Shown piece after piece: positions 22,001-34,205 of a stretch of 64,000 nucleotides of DNA (position 1 is its first letter; the number at the start of each line of letters is the position of its first letter). The stretch comes from Gnetum montanum (taxonomy: Eukaryota; Streptophyta; Gnetopsida; Gnetales; Gnetaceae). The stretch is from positions 153,353-217,352 of the forward strand of contig MNCI01013653.1 of assembly GCA_015680685.1 (NCBI GenBank). The letters are read 5' to 3'. The position numbers and the translations under genes were made by a program. A model generated the notes under the pieces. That model did no database searches. It was not told the DNA's origin and saw only the letters and a list, made by a program, of their open reading frames with translations.

Positions 22001-22957
22001 TGATGAGACGCAATATGCACAAGCCGCGATATCGCGTATGCAATATCGCGTCGTCCCCTGCAATATTGCATACACGATATTGCGGTCCGCTGCCAAATAT
22101 ATAAATACGAGGTGGCACTCCCCTTATTTCCCATTCTAGGCTAGAAGTAGGGAAACTCTGGCAGTTTGATCACTCCAGAGATAGAATATTTTCCATGTGC
22201 CCACACTAGGAGTCCCCAAGTGAACGGATCTTTATTTGAGCAGCTTTGTACTTGAACGCAAGTTGTGTATGGCAATAAAGATGAGCTTTGTGGATAAACC
22301 TTGCAGTGCATGGAATAGGTTTATTTCATGTTATTTCCTACCTATTATTTATTACTTGCAGTAGCGCGGCATGAGTACGACTTGATTACGAGCATTGACA
22401 AATGTGAACGGCTAATCAAGGAATCGGCTGCTCATCGTGATTAGATTCTCTCACCCTCAACTCCTAGAATGCAGAATGAGTACGAATTGATTATGAGCAT
22501 CTACAGATGTGTACGGCTAGTTAAGCAATCGGCTACTCATTACGTTTAGGCTAGTTAAGTTCCTCAGTACGACCACTTCAAGCACGTGCTTTACGTGTGG
22601 TGATCCCAGTAATGATTAGCGTTTGGTAGCCATAGTTGCATAGTTCAGGGTGTGTACGGTAAGTGGGAATGGATGCTGATGCTAGTTAATTTAGAGTTAG
22701 TCCTTAGTTAGAGTTAGATAGTTTGTCAACCCTTCATCCTTAGCATAGGAGATAAAACCAGAAAAGACTATAAAAATCATACACCTTGGACTTAACCATA
22801 CACTGTGACAACTACAAGTAAGTCTGGAAAGACAACGAATGATTAACCCCAAGTGTTCCATGGGGCGTGTAGGCATTTAGTCTATGGAGTTCGACCGGAT
22901 CGCGCGTGCTACGCTCGTTTCGTATGGTTGAGTGTAAGGGTACCTCACCACTCATCA
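22001..22957 (+). repeat. E2 5' LTR
   Basis: 957 bases. U3 carries a cluster of GCGATATCGC-type palindromes (22008-22085) upstream of a TATA box (CCAAATATATAAATAC near 22092). R and U5 contain the ATCTTTATTTGAG and CCTTGCAGTGCATG blocks conserved in all LTRs of this family here. It is 27 bases shorter than the 3' LTR, mostly through rearrangement inside the palindrome cluster. Confidence 0.92.
22094..22106 (+). promoter_or_regulatory. E2 LTR TATA box
   Basis: An AATATATAAATAC core directly follows the palindrome cluster. Equivalent positions in the other LTRs read TCTATAAATTAG (3' LTR of E2, about 28472) and, on the reverse strand, TCTATAAATAAG in E4 (about 60600). This fits the start of U3-driven RNA polymerase II transcription. 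Confidence 0.6.
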
Positions 22958-22976
22958 TTGGCACTGTTGCCAGGGA
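22958..22976 (+). promoter_or_regulatory. E2 primer-binding site, tRNA-Asp type
   Basis: TTGGCACTGTTGCCAGGGA directly after the LTR. The complement of plant tRNA-Asp 3' end reads TGGCGCCGTTGCCGGGGA, giving 15 of 18 matches. All three mismatches are CG to CA or TG changes. This primer type is usual in Athila/Tat gypsy elements. Confidence 0.75.
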
Positions 22977-23097
22977 CTAAGTGTTTGTATGCCATATAAA
23001 ACATAAGGATATCACTCACATCATTGTGAGCCTTAACGAACCTTCAAGTTAATCAAAAGAAAAATTTATATAATGGTGAAATAGCACACCGATTAAA

Positions 23098-26000
23098 ATG
23101 CCTTCTTCTCATAAGAGCAACTCACCACCTAAGGACCATACACGAGACAGTCGGCAACATAAAACACATAACCAAAATCAGCCAAGTCCTAAATAATACA
23201 AGATAGTTTATACTCATCCCGATGAGTATATTCTAGGCTTCACTTTTATCCTCCATCAAGACGAGAAGCTGCGATGGAGAGATTTTCAAGGTAGCATCAT
23301 GTTACCCCCAGATCGATCAGTCTCTCGCATGCTTTTCTATGCCTTGGCACAGATTTTCATGTAAGAATTATTTGCTAAATAAGTTGTAGAAGATTTTGAC
23401 ATGAGGGATTATTATCCCACAGATGCCCAACGTATGAGGCACTTAAGGCAGGAGAGTCAACATGCACTGTTAAAGGGCAAGGTCCCACACTTCCTTAGTG
23501 AAATAGGAGATGAGGAATCCCTTATCATGGGTTCTTTAACAAGTGATGTTCCCCATCCTAATGATGATGAGGAGGTTTGGTATCAGAATCTACGATCAAC
23601 GATACATAAACATGGTCTGATGCCCATGAACATCAACTGTTCACAGAGGGAACAACCACTCATGCTAAGGATGGGCACTTTGATCGTCACCATGATCGGG
23701 GCCATAGCAGTCGAAGAGAAGGCAAGAAACATCATCATGGTGATGGTTCCCCTTCTTCTTCTCCTTCATCCCATCACTCACCCTCTCCTTCCACATCTGG
23801 GCATAGCCATCATTAACATAAAGGTGAGGATAAAGGTAAGAAGGATGAAAGACCTCGATAGGAAAGTCAAGAGAGAGGACAAGGGCATGAACGTAGGGAG
23901 AGTAGGGAACAACATAGACATCACAAGCATCATGAAAGAGATGATCATGATGAGCCCCTACTCACAACCTGAAGTATGCTTGACGTAATATAGGCAGTTA
24001 GGATTCCCACAAGGCATTTAAAAGATAGTCTGATCAAATGATTAGACATGAACAACATCCCACGATTTGAAGGGGGATACAATGCTAATATGCAAAATCA
24101 TTTACAGGAATTCCACGATGCTTGTGCCTTATAGAATATAGAAAATGAGTGGCAAAAACTTAAGTTGTTTCGAAGGACACTCACCAAAGAAGCAGAGAGC
24201 TAGTATCGGTCCTTAGAACCAGAGACCATCAAGAGGTGGATACGATGCTAGAACTGTTCAACAAAAAGTATCAAACGTACATCAGAGTGTCTAATCTGTG
24301 TAAGTAGATCCAAGGCTGGAAGCAAGGTCATCACGAACCCTTGGATGCTACCATGGATGACTATTACACATTGTTACATCATTGCCTAGACCATGGGTAT
24401 GCTCAGTGGGATCAACTCCACCACATCGTGGATGGGCTAAGGCATGAAACTAGAAGAACCCTTGGAACTTATGCCCAAGGGAGACTCTCACAACTTAGAG
24501 CCCATGAAGTGCATAGCTTGTTGGAGCAAGTAGCAAATGAAGAAGGTGAGCTACGAAAAAGGGAAAGTGCGGAAGAATACAATCGCGATCCCTCCCTTCG
24601 AAAGAAGGGAGTGAAATTTTTTGATGAAGAGGATGAATCACCACTCAAAGAGTTGGTGAACCAGAAAACCTTGCCGATCCAAAAATTAACAACAGAAATA
24701 GCAGCTGAGGTAAACAACGTATGGAGTTCCTTAGACCCTAAAATTGAAACTATCTTAAAAATTGTAGAAGAGTCTAAGGTAGAACAAAGTAGTGACAAAG
24801 GTAAGAAAAAGTGGAGATATTTAAGCCCTGCACATAACAAGGGTAAGGGAAAAATCACTAATTCCGATGTGGTTGTGGACTCTAACATAGACGATGACAG
24901 TGGATGTGAGATCTTCCACTATGACCATCCTAAGGGATGTTGCCTTATCATCTCACATCTACAAGAGTCTGGGGTGTATGCGCTTAATCCAAGACTCAAC
25001 CAATGGCAAACACCCTGAAGGTTACCTTATCCACAAGGTAACCCAAGGTAGTTCCACCAACCACTAACATATTATCCAAGTGGAATTTCACCACAGCCCA
25101 TCGGACAACATCAGTAGTGGCAATACCCACAGTCATGGGAGATGCCATTGCCGAAACATTAGTACCCTTATCGGCAGCCTGATCCTTATGGATATTATGT
25201 GTAGTAGCCGATTTCTCCAAGTGACTTTATGAGTCACTCAACCCCCAACCGTCACTACTAAGTTTGGGAGTACTTCAGAAGGACTCCTTCTCCTCCGGGA
25301 GACACTCCATACCCACACCATCCTCCTAATCCATCTGCACCTCTTCTACCAGTAGTAGTTCCCATAACACTTCCTACTCTAACAATGAAAGAGGAACTTC
25401 CTCCTCAACCACAGCAACATCACGCTGCGAAAGCTGTAGATATCCAACCTACTGCTAGTTCTGACAACTGTAAAAAGAGAAGACCTTACTTCAGAACCAA
25501 AAGCCTAGACAAACTCTCACAAAAACAAGTGGTTAGGCCCATGTACACTCCTCCACCATCTAACACTTCGGAGAACCCTTCAGTCCAATAGAGCATAACG
25601 TATACGGTTATGTTAACACATACTATAACTAACTAGATTAAGGTAGGCCACCTTCCCAGGAAACTAACTGACCTTAGGAGTCCCTCAATTTATTTACAGA
25701 TCATTGATAATAAACCACATAGGGCTCTTCTTGACTTAGGTTCCAAAGTCAACTTAATTTCATGAGAGATGTATCATGCCTGGAACCGACCTCCACTCAG
25801 GAAGAGTAACATTCAACTAGAGCTGGCAGACCAATCCATCACCATTCCCTTGGGATTGGTGGAGGACATCATTACCACTATGTGTGGTTGGTCTTACCCA
25901 GTTGATTTTATGGTGATTGAAGTTAACAACAACAAAGGGGACTTCACAATTATAATGGAAATGACATGGATTAGTACAATAGACGCATGCCTTAGGATCT

Positions 26001-26428
26001 GCGATCTTTCCATGGAAATCTCTAAGATAAACATTTATGGAAAGATTGAGAAGAGGAAAGTTCCATGCATCACATACAGTGATTCATCAGGTGACGACAT
26101 GGAGGAAATGCCTCCATGTAACAGGTGTGCTCTTGAAACATTGAAACAAAGATGCCTGTATGTAGTAACCACAAAACCAGTAGTAGACACCCTGTGGTTG
26201 AAAGCTACTCGAAGAAGCAACCAAATATGCATGGAACGAACTGAGGAAACCCATGCCAACAACAAATGCATAGACACATTGGAATATGAGCATTTCCAAC
26301 TTCCATCCCTTAATCTCAGATCATCAATTGGGAGAAGTTGGGCACTTCTTAGAAATTCAAACAGGCGTTCATTATTTTAGATCTCTTCCTTACAACTCAG
26401 TCATGGGGGAGATGGCCACCTATGCTGA
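23098..26428 (+). pseudogene. E2 ORF1: Gag-protease polyprotein, frameshifted
   Basis: ATG at 23098. The first part runs in one frame through FTFILHQDE and MRDYYPTDAQRMRHLRQES to about 23640. After one net frameshift before 24340, the rest (24341-26428) stays in a single frame to the natural stop at 26426-26428. It contains a histidine/arginine/serine-rich stretch, the retrotransposon Gag core (LDMNNIPRFEGGYNANMQ, HLQEFHDACA, LFRRTL), VNQKTLPIQKL, a conserved HPKGCC motif, a proline-rich linker and the retropepsin region (LGLVEDIITTMCGW, FTIIMEMTWIS). In the protease the catalytic D-S/T-G is decayed to LLDLGSKVNLIS. Gag would build the particle and the protease would process it. At least six in-frame stops make it inactive. 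Confidence 0.85.
26400..26409 (+). promoter_or_regulatory. E2 polypurine motif 1, at the end of ORF1
   Basis: GTCATGGGGG identical to the 3' polypurine tract, but here inside the last ten codons of ORF1 (encoding SHGGDGHLC). It occurs at the same place in A, E3 and E4. Confidence 0.6.
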
Positions 26429-28340
26429 TCATCTAGGGCCCTCAGCTCTTTTAAGTTTTTTTCTTTCACATTTTTGTTTTACACATTTTTGTTTTACAAT
26501 GTCTTTTTCTTACACATTTTTGTTTTACAAATTTCTTTAACTTTTATAATTTTTGTTTTACAAATTTCTTTAACTTTTCTAGTTTTTGTCTTACAACATC
26601 ATTATACTTTTTCCATTTTGTGTGTGTGTGTGTGATCCACCCTATAAGTCTTTCACCCAATAAGTGTTTGGAATGATGGTATGAACTATTTTCATATTGA
26701 TTGCTAATGTTTGGTTTTTACCTTTAAGTCACAATGTTGATACTAAGGTATGTTTCTTTTGATATGACAGGCAATGAGATCACTTCATCCATTAATCCAC
26801 CAGTTTCTATGGTCTCTCTCGGCTTGGAAATGTATAGTATCCTTTTTAATAAGAACTTTAACGAATCAGTGACTGGGTATTTCTCAAACTAAGGAAGGAC
26901 TCAAGGATTGAAAAGGGTGTGACTTCAAGGGAACTTGATGCTTTTGTGTTGGCTGTTCTCTTGGGTGCTTGGATGTTTTCGTCTTGAGTTTTCTTGCCAT
27001 TCCAATGTTACCCAATTATCAGAAGCTGAGATAATAAAAATAAGAAGTCTTTGCATGGTGTGGTTCTCACACATAAAAACACAAAACAAAAAAAAAAGGC
27101 ACACCCCTTAGACGAAATAAAATTTGGGCTACAAGCACTAGTTATGGAACCAAAAGTGTTCCCACTAACTAAGGCCCTTCTTGCTTTCCATTCTCTCATT
27201 TGTTTCATTGAAATGGTGGTGGCTCTTTAGAGATTTATCCTTGTTATCCAAGTGGATGGTTCAGCGGAATGCATTGATGTAAAGTCACTGGATGTGTTTG
27301 GTTTGAGGCTAGAGTTGGAATGAGAACTATTAAGTCATATTAATCATGAACTACACAAGGGGCTGTACACCACCTTGTCCTTGGGATTCCATTACACTCT
27401 CTTCTCTCCATCCTTCTCTCCATTATTCACCTTATTGCCGGTTGTATCATTAGTGTATATATTTTGGTTGATGCATTGTTTTCTTTTTGGTAAATTCTTG
27501 CAGTTAAGACTTTAACTCTTGTTCCAACTAACATTCCAGGAGCCTACGGACACTTTGAATGTGGGTTTGTCAGGGCATTAAGGGCATGAGCCTAGTTTGG
27601 GGAGGACCCACTGACATCCCTATTTGGAGCATTAGTTAAATTCTTTCCCTTAACATTTTGTAATTAATTTTATTTTGTTAATTACCATATTGACATCCAT
27701 TTTAAGATGCTATAGTTGTCCCTTTTTATCTATCTTTCTTACTCCTTTTCTTTCTCCATTCTAATGCTACTGGAGGTTTGCGATTAGTCATGGGGGTACA
27801 GGGCTTGCTTTTTTCGATTTTCTCCTAGCCCCAAAATTTTTGATTTTCTTCCTAACCCCTACACCTCTGGTAGTCATCAATAATATATCTCCCAATCCAT
27901 ATTAGCCATACCACAACCTAACCAATGGACTTACACTGAAGCAAGGTATCAATTACATGATGATTCATTCACCCTTGCTAATATAAGATTGTGTTGTGTG
28001 TGTAGATGGCAATCATGCAAACAACGGATTGGATCTGGAGCAAACACATGGAATGGAGCAGCACCGGAAGCAACTATGCAAGGCGCAAGATCGATGGTGC
28101 ACTGGCGCAATCTTGGCATTGGCAGCAGCAACACTTCTTTCTCTATCTCTCTTTCTCAACTGCCAACTAAGGCCTAATGTCATTGTAATAAGGTGTTCAC
28201 CCTTCTTGTTATGAACACCAGTTTTGTCAAGTCTTGTAATAATGATCTGTTCACATGTCATCCCATTAGTTCCATTCCCCTCAATAATTCCATACCATCC
28301 TGATATTATTATAAGGAACTCAAGGACGAGTTTTCATTCA
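26429..28340 (+). other. E2 3' noncoding region
   Basis: About 1.9 kb between the ORF1 stop and the 3' polypurine tract. It holds a minisatellite-like run of TTTTTGTTTTACAA variants (26450-26600), a GT microsatellite (26619-26634), a second GTCATGGGGG motif (27787-27796) and a block equivalent to 60736-61316 in E4. Several short frames occur, none resembling pol or ORF2. In A and E3 the ORF2 gene lies between motif 2 and the 3' tract; here only 545 bases separate them. Confidence 0.7.
27787..27796 (+). promoter_or_regulatory. E2 polypurine motif 2
   Basis: GTCATGGGGG followed by TACA, an internal copy of the 3' polypurine tract. E4 has the same at 61317-61326. Confidence 0.6.
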
Positions 28341-28352
28341 GTCATGGGGGTA
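28341..28352 (+). promoter_or_regulatory. E2 3' polypurine tract
   Basis: GTCATGGGGGTA ends at the first base of the 3' LTR (28353), the place where plus-strand DNA synthesis is primed. Confidence 0.85.
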
Positions 28353-29336
28353 TGATGAGACGCGATATGCATAAGCCATGATATCACGTTGTCCCCTGCG
28401 ATATTGCCTCCCATGCGATATTACGTACGCAATATCTTGGGGGACGCTGCGATATCGCGGTCCACTGAAAAATCTATAAATTAGAGGCAGAACTCCCTTT
28501 ATTTTCCATCCTAGGCTAGAAGTAGGGAAACTTTGGCAGTTTGATCACTCCAGAGATAGAATATTTTCCATGTGCCTGCAGTAGGAGTCCCCAAGTGAAT
28601 GGATCTTTATTTGAGTAGCTTTGTACCTAAACGCAAGTTGTGTATGGCAATAAAGACGAGCTTTGTGGATAAACCTTGCAGTGCATGGAATAGGTTTATT
28701 TCATGTTATTTCCTACCTATTATTTATTACTTGCAGTAGCGTGGCATGATTAGGACTTGATTATGAGCATTGAAGAATGTGTACGGCTAATCAAGGAATC
28801 GGCTGCTCATCGCGATTAGATTCTCTCACCCTTAACTCCTAGAATGCAGAATGAGTACGACTTGATTACGAGCATCTATGGATGTGTATGGCTAGTCAAT
28901 GAATCGGCTGCTCATTATGTTTAGGCTAGTTAAGTGCCTCAGTATGACCACTTCGAGCACGTGCATTATGTGTGGTGATCCTAGTAACAATTAGCATTTG
29001 GTAGCCGTAATTGCATAGTTCAGGGTGTGTACGGTAAGTGGGAATGGATGCTAAAGCTAGTTAATTTAGACTTAGTCCTTAGTTAGAGTTAGCTAGTTTC
29101 TCAACCCTTCACCCTTAGCATAGGAGATAAAACTAGAAAATACTATAAAAATCATATACCTCAGACTTACTTAACCATACACCATGACAACTACAAGTAA
29201 GTTTGGGAAGAAAACGAATGATTAACCCCAAGTGTTCCATGGGGCGTGTAGGCATTTAGTCTATGGAGTTCGACCAGATCACATGTGCTACTCTCGTTTC
29301 GTATGGTTGAGTGTAGGGGTACCTCACCACTCATCA
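28353..29336 (+). repeat. E2 3' LTR
   Basis: 984 bases, TGATGAGACG...CACTCATCA, followed by the target-site copy GGTAT. Many differences from the 5' LTR are C-to-T or G-to-A at former CG sites, consistent with methylation decay after insertion. Confidence 0.92.
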
Positions 29337-29341
29337 GGTAT

Positions 29342-29622
29342 CTTACCTTAGGCATAATGGATTCTTATGTATAATCTATGATTAGAGTAATCATTACTCT
29401 TTCTTTTCAAGATTCAAAGCAAGTCCAAACCACTCTGGATATAATTTGAAAAATAGAGAAATAAAAAGAAAAATAGAAAATGATTAAAAAATGAAAAAGT
29501 ATAAAAAGAATGAGAAGATATAGAAAATTTTAAAAAGTGTTAAGAAAATAAAAAGGTATAACAGAAATTATAAGCGACAAAAATTAGAAAAAAAATTTAA
29601 AAAGCACTTACTAATTTCTAGA
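29342..29622. other. Element A noncoding interior right of E2
   Basis: AT-rich, with an A/G-rich run at 29450-29600. It continues the alignment to E3 (40680-41490). Confidence 0.55.
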
Positions 29623-32600
29623 TTAGAATAAGGCATCTCCCCCATGACTAAACTCATGGCAAGTGTTCAGATGATAGACCCAAGATCCCTTGGATCATAC
29701 ACTCTAGGTTTCTCACTTTCCATCCTTAGTGATTTAGTTTTTTGATTATTATCCCATGTAATCTTCATGGTAATTGAATTCTAATCATCTGAGGATATAT
29801 ATCTTGTTCAACTAGATGGTCTTTCAATCTTAGAATATGCAACTATACTTCCTTGTTTATTCCTAAATTCACATTTTAAGTTCTAAGTTCTCAATTCCCT
29901 TATCTATTGGTGTACAATTATGGTTTATGATATCCTTTTGTAAGTTCTCAGTTTGGGTCACTTTCTTAGGATAGGAGTTAATAAGTAGTTAGACAATTCC
30001 ATGCATGTTTTGGATAGTTTTAAGTTCTTAGTTTTCATCCATTGGGTGTCTTTTCATTTTGTTACCCATGCTTCTTCTTGTACAAACACTTATTTCTCAC
30101 ATCTGTTATGGACTAGTGTAAGGATTATTTTGACATTTTAAACTTTTGGTCCATAGCTACATCCTTCACTATCTTCAATTATGCATGGAATTATTTATTT
30201 ATGTGTGGCTCCTTGTGCATCTTCTTTTGGAGATTTCCATAGATAAATCTCTCATTTCTAACTTAGAATCTATTATGCTATGCCATGTTCTTCTTATAAT
30301 GATAGTAAATTTCATTTTATCATTCTTCAAATCAATCACTAGAAAATTTAATTGATAAGACCACCCATTGATAGTGGCCACCACATTGTCTATCTATCCC
30401 AATGGAATGGTGACAAATTAATCTTCTAGCTCTAACTTTATGTTTCACTTCTTTAAGGGTGATAGGTTCCATACTTTGTATGTTTCTTGAGATATCAAAT
30501 TTACCCTAGAACTTGAGTCTAGTGGAGCCATGCATGGTGTATTTCTAGCTACTTGTAAATAAATCAAAGGAATTTCTGAATCAATTCTTCTCTTAGGAAG
30601 TGTCCCTACCTTTATCTATTTTGATACTACTTTAGTTAGCATGACAATCATAAACGTTTGATTTGATTATTATGGAACGATAGTGTTCATAGAAGGATCT
30701 ATCATATAAGAAACATGATTCAATGAAGTCCTAAATCTACTAGCTCTTTCTAGACTTGTTAAAAGAAAGGATGTTTCTTAGATTTATCTTTATTATTGCT
30801 CATATGATCCTTTATCTATATGTTTAATACCTTTGTAGTAGTTCTCTGGTGAGGTGGTGATGGCACTTCCCCTTGCATAATAGGTGGTGTCACTAGTGGC
30901 AAGGAATTGGAAGGGCAATTTGATGGGCAAGCTACTAGTAGATGTGCACAAGGACTATGTTGCATCCTTGGAGTAGTAGGCATGTAGTATTATGATGTAT
31001 AATAAGGAGAAGAAGTTTGGATTGAAGTATTCCTTGGAGATATTGAACATTGAATGTAATATTAATAAGGGTTTGGTTGCTTGTATGGATATTGAAGCCT
31101 TGGTGGTGGCATTGCCCATGTTTGTGGTCTTTGCTAGTACTAGCAGTATTACTATTATGCTTATTGATAGCCTCTTGTTGTGTAATATGTTCACTAGAAA
31201 GGTTGCCTTATATTACCTTAAGGATAAGATAGCCTCTTGGGCACATGCTTTTTGAAAAAACTTGGATTAAGTGCATATACCCCAGATTCTTACAAGTGGA
31301 TCATAATAGGACAACATCCCTTAGGATGTTCATATTGGAACACCTTGCATCCTTTCTCTTCCTCTGAACTAGGGTTAGTATACCCTTTAATGGTAGAAAC
31401 ATTTTCTTTTTGCTTATAACTTTCTTGTCCATAATATCTTTTCTTCTTCCTTTCCTTGCCTTTCTTAAGTGCTTGTTCAATCTTGTCTTTCATAATCTTT
31501 AGGTCTACAGTGAATTTATCATCCACCAAATCCCACATGTTCTCTACCTTATTTGCTATATCATTTACTGATTTATGGATAGGAAGAGTCTTTTTTTGGA
31601 GAAATTTTTCCAAGGTTTCATCCTCTTACTTATCACACATCTGCACATTGTGTTTCCTTATTGATGGATCTCTGTTATAGTTTTCAGCTAACTCTATCTT
31701 CTTGACTTCTCCTTCTTCTTTCTCTAATTGATCAATTACTATTTGAATCTACTGGACAATCATCTCTAATAGTCATACTTGGGCATAAATCTTAAGGATC
31801 TCTCTACTTTTGTTCCTCAACCCATCTACTATGTACTTTAGTTGTTCCTTCTATGAGAATCCATGGCTTGTGCATTTATGTAGTAAAGGATAGTATATGT
31901 TCAATGTTGCATCAAGGGATTCATGTGCCCCTTTCTTTCATTTTTGGATCTACTTTCTTAAGTTTGACACTTATGATTAAGTTTGATATCTATCATTGAA
32001 TAGTTCTAGCATGGTACTCCATCTTCAAATTGATTCTAATTCTAAGGATATCTACTAGCTTTCTACCTCCTTAATGACTCCCCTTGGGAACAACTTCAAT
32101 TCTTCCAATCACTTTTAATGTTTTGGAAGGAACAAGAATCATGGAATGCTTGAAGTTGATGTTGTAGATCTACATTATATTCACCCTTAATTCTAGGCAT
32201 ATTGTTCATGTCTAGCCACTTAATGTGATTATCCCTTATGTGCCTTGTCGAAATGTAGACTACTTCCATGATGTTTATCATACTGTGAGTGGCCAGTTCT
32301 TCATTGTGATCAGGTTCATAGGATCTATCGTAGTGGTGACCCCTTTTATGTTCATAATTCTTCGTTTTTTTCATGTTTGATCCTTTCTATTCTTTATTCA
32401 TGATCATTTTCTTCACTATCAGAAAATCTTCTTCTATACTCATGTCTCTCACCATTCCTTCATTTCACTCTATCATGATCTATGTATTGACGTCCCTTCT
32501 TATGAGATCCTATAGATGAGTGTGACAAGGTAGAGTAAGTAGTTAGAGAATGATGTTGGCTAGTTCTCATTTAGTAACTCCTTAATTCATTCTCCTTCAA

Positions 32601-33190
32601 CTTATTAGAAGCTCTAGGCCTTGAGCTCTGCCTATGTCTTAGAAGATCCTTTGTAAGAGTTAACTTTATCCTTATGTTAACAAGATCTTCAATGTGTATA
32701 CTGGTGTGTAGGAGTGTGATCTCTAAAGTTGATAGAATTTATCAACTTGGAGTGATTTATCCTTAATTTTCTCTAGGAAAACCATATGAGGGGCTTTATT
32801 TCCTACTCTTGTTCATGATGAGATTCCATAATAGCATCCCATTTTACCTAAGCCTTTGTTGGCTAGTATAAGTTGGTCATGTTATTTGCGACTCAATATC
32901 CTTCTTGTTCATGACTTAGGTTGGCCTTCTGGAGGGTTTCTTGAAGCATTAGTTGTATGGAGTGTTCTGGTGGTAGGACTATTTTACCCAACATATTCCT
33001 CTATTTGAATTATTCACTTTGATGAAGGATGAATGTAAAGTGAGGATAGTAAGGATCATTATGAGCATATGAAACTCTTGTTTCCATTGGTGCACTCCAG
33101 TCTTTGTTATCATGATTTTTTTCATACATTTTCTATAATTCTTTGGCAAGTGACATCTATTATCTCTATGTTGAATCCATGCTATCATTT
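29623..33190 (-). pseudogene. Element A ORF1: Gag-protease, degenerate
   Basis: On the reverse strand, Gag begins near 33190 with HFTFILHQ and KIVLPPEHS (matching E2 FTFILHQ and MLPPDRS). It continues with a Gag core at 32096-32374 (IKWLDMNNMPRIKGEYNVDLQ, AFHDSCSFQNI) and LQKKTLPIHK plus HPKGCC at 31290-31613. The protease follows (30199-30384: INGWSYQLNFLVIDL, FTIIIRRTWHSIID). The final codons overlap polypurine motif 1 (29639-29648), with a stop at 29623-29625. Frameshifts and stops occur throughout. No pol sequence follows. Confidence 0.75.
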
Positions 33191-33324
33191 TGATTCTTAA
33201 CTTATCTATGTGTTATTAGAATCATTCAAAAATTATAAAGATTGACTTTATGATTCTTAATACAACAAACTTTGTAAGATCAATTACTTAGAATACATTG
33301 ACACATCCCTGGCAATGATGCCAA

Positions 33325-34205
33325 TGATGAGAGGTGGTATATCCAACACTCTACCATGCAAGTCATGAGTGTTCACATGTGACCAGATCATAGTCTGTGG
33401 ATAGACAATGTCATTATGATAGTAATTGATATTGAGTTTACAATCATTGTCTTCTTGCTTTAAGTCAGTGAAGTTCAACTGTATGGTTTAGCTCTTAGTG
33501 AGGTTTATGATTAATTAATGTTGTTAGGCCCTTAATACTTCTATTTATGAACATGATGAAAGTTAAGAACAATTATCTAAATCTAAGTAATGACTGTAAG
33601 GTAAATCTATTCTAGCTTATAGTTATGAGCATTTGGTCCTAGCTTACCGTACACACATTGGGCTCATGTAACTATTATTGGGTCTCCAAGCATTATGCTA
33701 CTAGGTGAACTAAGCAATAACACTACTGGGATTACCAAATGATTACACTTAAATATTTGACACTAGTCATACTCATTCTTCTTCACTAATGTACAAAGAA
33801 ATTAAAGTACTTGGAAATGAAAATAATTAAACCAAGAAAATAGTAAAAATTATGCTAAATAAAATAGTAAAACTATGTGGATGTTGTAATGATGAAAAGT
33901 AGTCTTTATCTTTATTTCTAGACATGAACTGTGCCCAAGTACACTTCACTTGAATAAAGATTCTGTAGAACTGTTCAACACCACACTGTGGGCATTTACT
34001 CTATTGCTAAAACTATGAAAAAAATTGCAAGATTCTAGCTAAGGATGGAATGAAGAGGTTATAGATTGTGTGTTCAGGTGTTTGTATTTATAGGACTACA
34101 TGCATCTCGAGACATTGTATCAATGATGATGTAGCATGTACTATGAGATTGTTGCTAATATATTGTAGATACAATAGCATATCACAATAAAAATTGACTT
34201 TATCA
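33325..34205 (-). repeat. Element A 5' LTR
   Basis: Plus-strand reading TGATGAGAGGTGG...CTTTATCA. On the element strand it is followed by a tRNA-Asp-like primer-binding site (TTGGCATCATTGCCAGGG, reverse complement of 33307-33324). The right edge abuts target-site copy ATAGC. Confidence 0.85.

Larger units (their letters stand above)
22001..29336 (+). mobile_element. E2: complete gypsy-type LTR retrotransposon without pol
   Basis: LTRs at 22001-22957 and 28353-29336 both begin TGATGAGACG and end CACTCATCA. Perfect 5-bp target-site duplications GGTAT lie at 21996-22000 and 29337-29341. A tRNA-Asp-like primer-binding site follows the 5' LTR and a GTCATGGGGG polypurine tract precedes the 3' LTR. 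The only ORF is gag-protease (23098-26428); the remaining 1.9 kb up to the 3' LTR has no reverse transcriptase, RNase H or integrase. It is therefore non-autonomous and must have been copied by a partner such as an E5-like element. Confidence 0.93.
17070..34205 (-). mobile_element. Gypsy-type element A, complete but split by E2
   Basis: On the reverse strand the order is 5' LTR (33325-34205), tRNA-Asp-like primer-binding site (about 33306-33324), gag-protease ORF1 (29623-33190), an intergenic part into which E2 is inserted, a promoter-like block, ORF2 (18150-20877) and 3' LTR (17070-17951). Five-base target-site duplications are ATAGT at 17065-17069 and ATAGC at 34206-34210. Without E2 it is about 9.8 kb. 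There is no reverse transcriptase, RNase H or integrase anywhere inside, and both ORFs are broken. It sits in copia gag. Confidence 0.85.

Noticed and set aside
22008-22085. GATATC palindrome cluster as a CRISPR-like or recombination-site array
   Set aside because: Spacing is irregular, there are no unique spacers of constant length, and it always lies directly upstream of the LTR TATA box, which fits an enhancer.
24469-24888. 139-codon reverse-strand frame in E2
   Set aside because: It is the antisense shadow of the Gag coding sequence in 24341-25018.
27949-28261. Overlapping short frames in both strands near 28000-28260
   Set aside because: They lie in the noncoding interval before the E2 3' polypurine tract, have no familiar motif and do not align in frame with E4.
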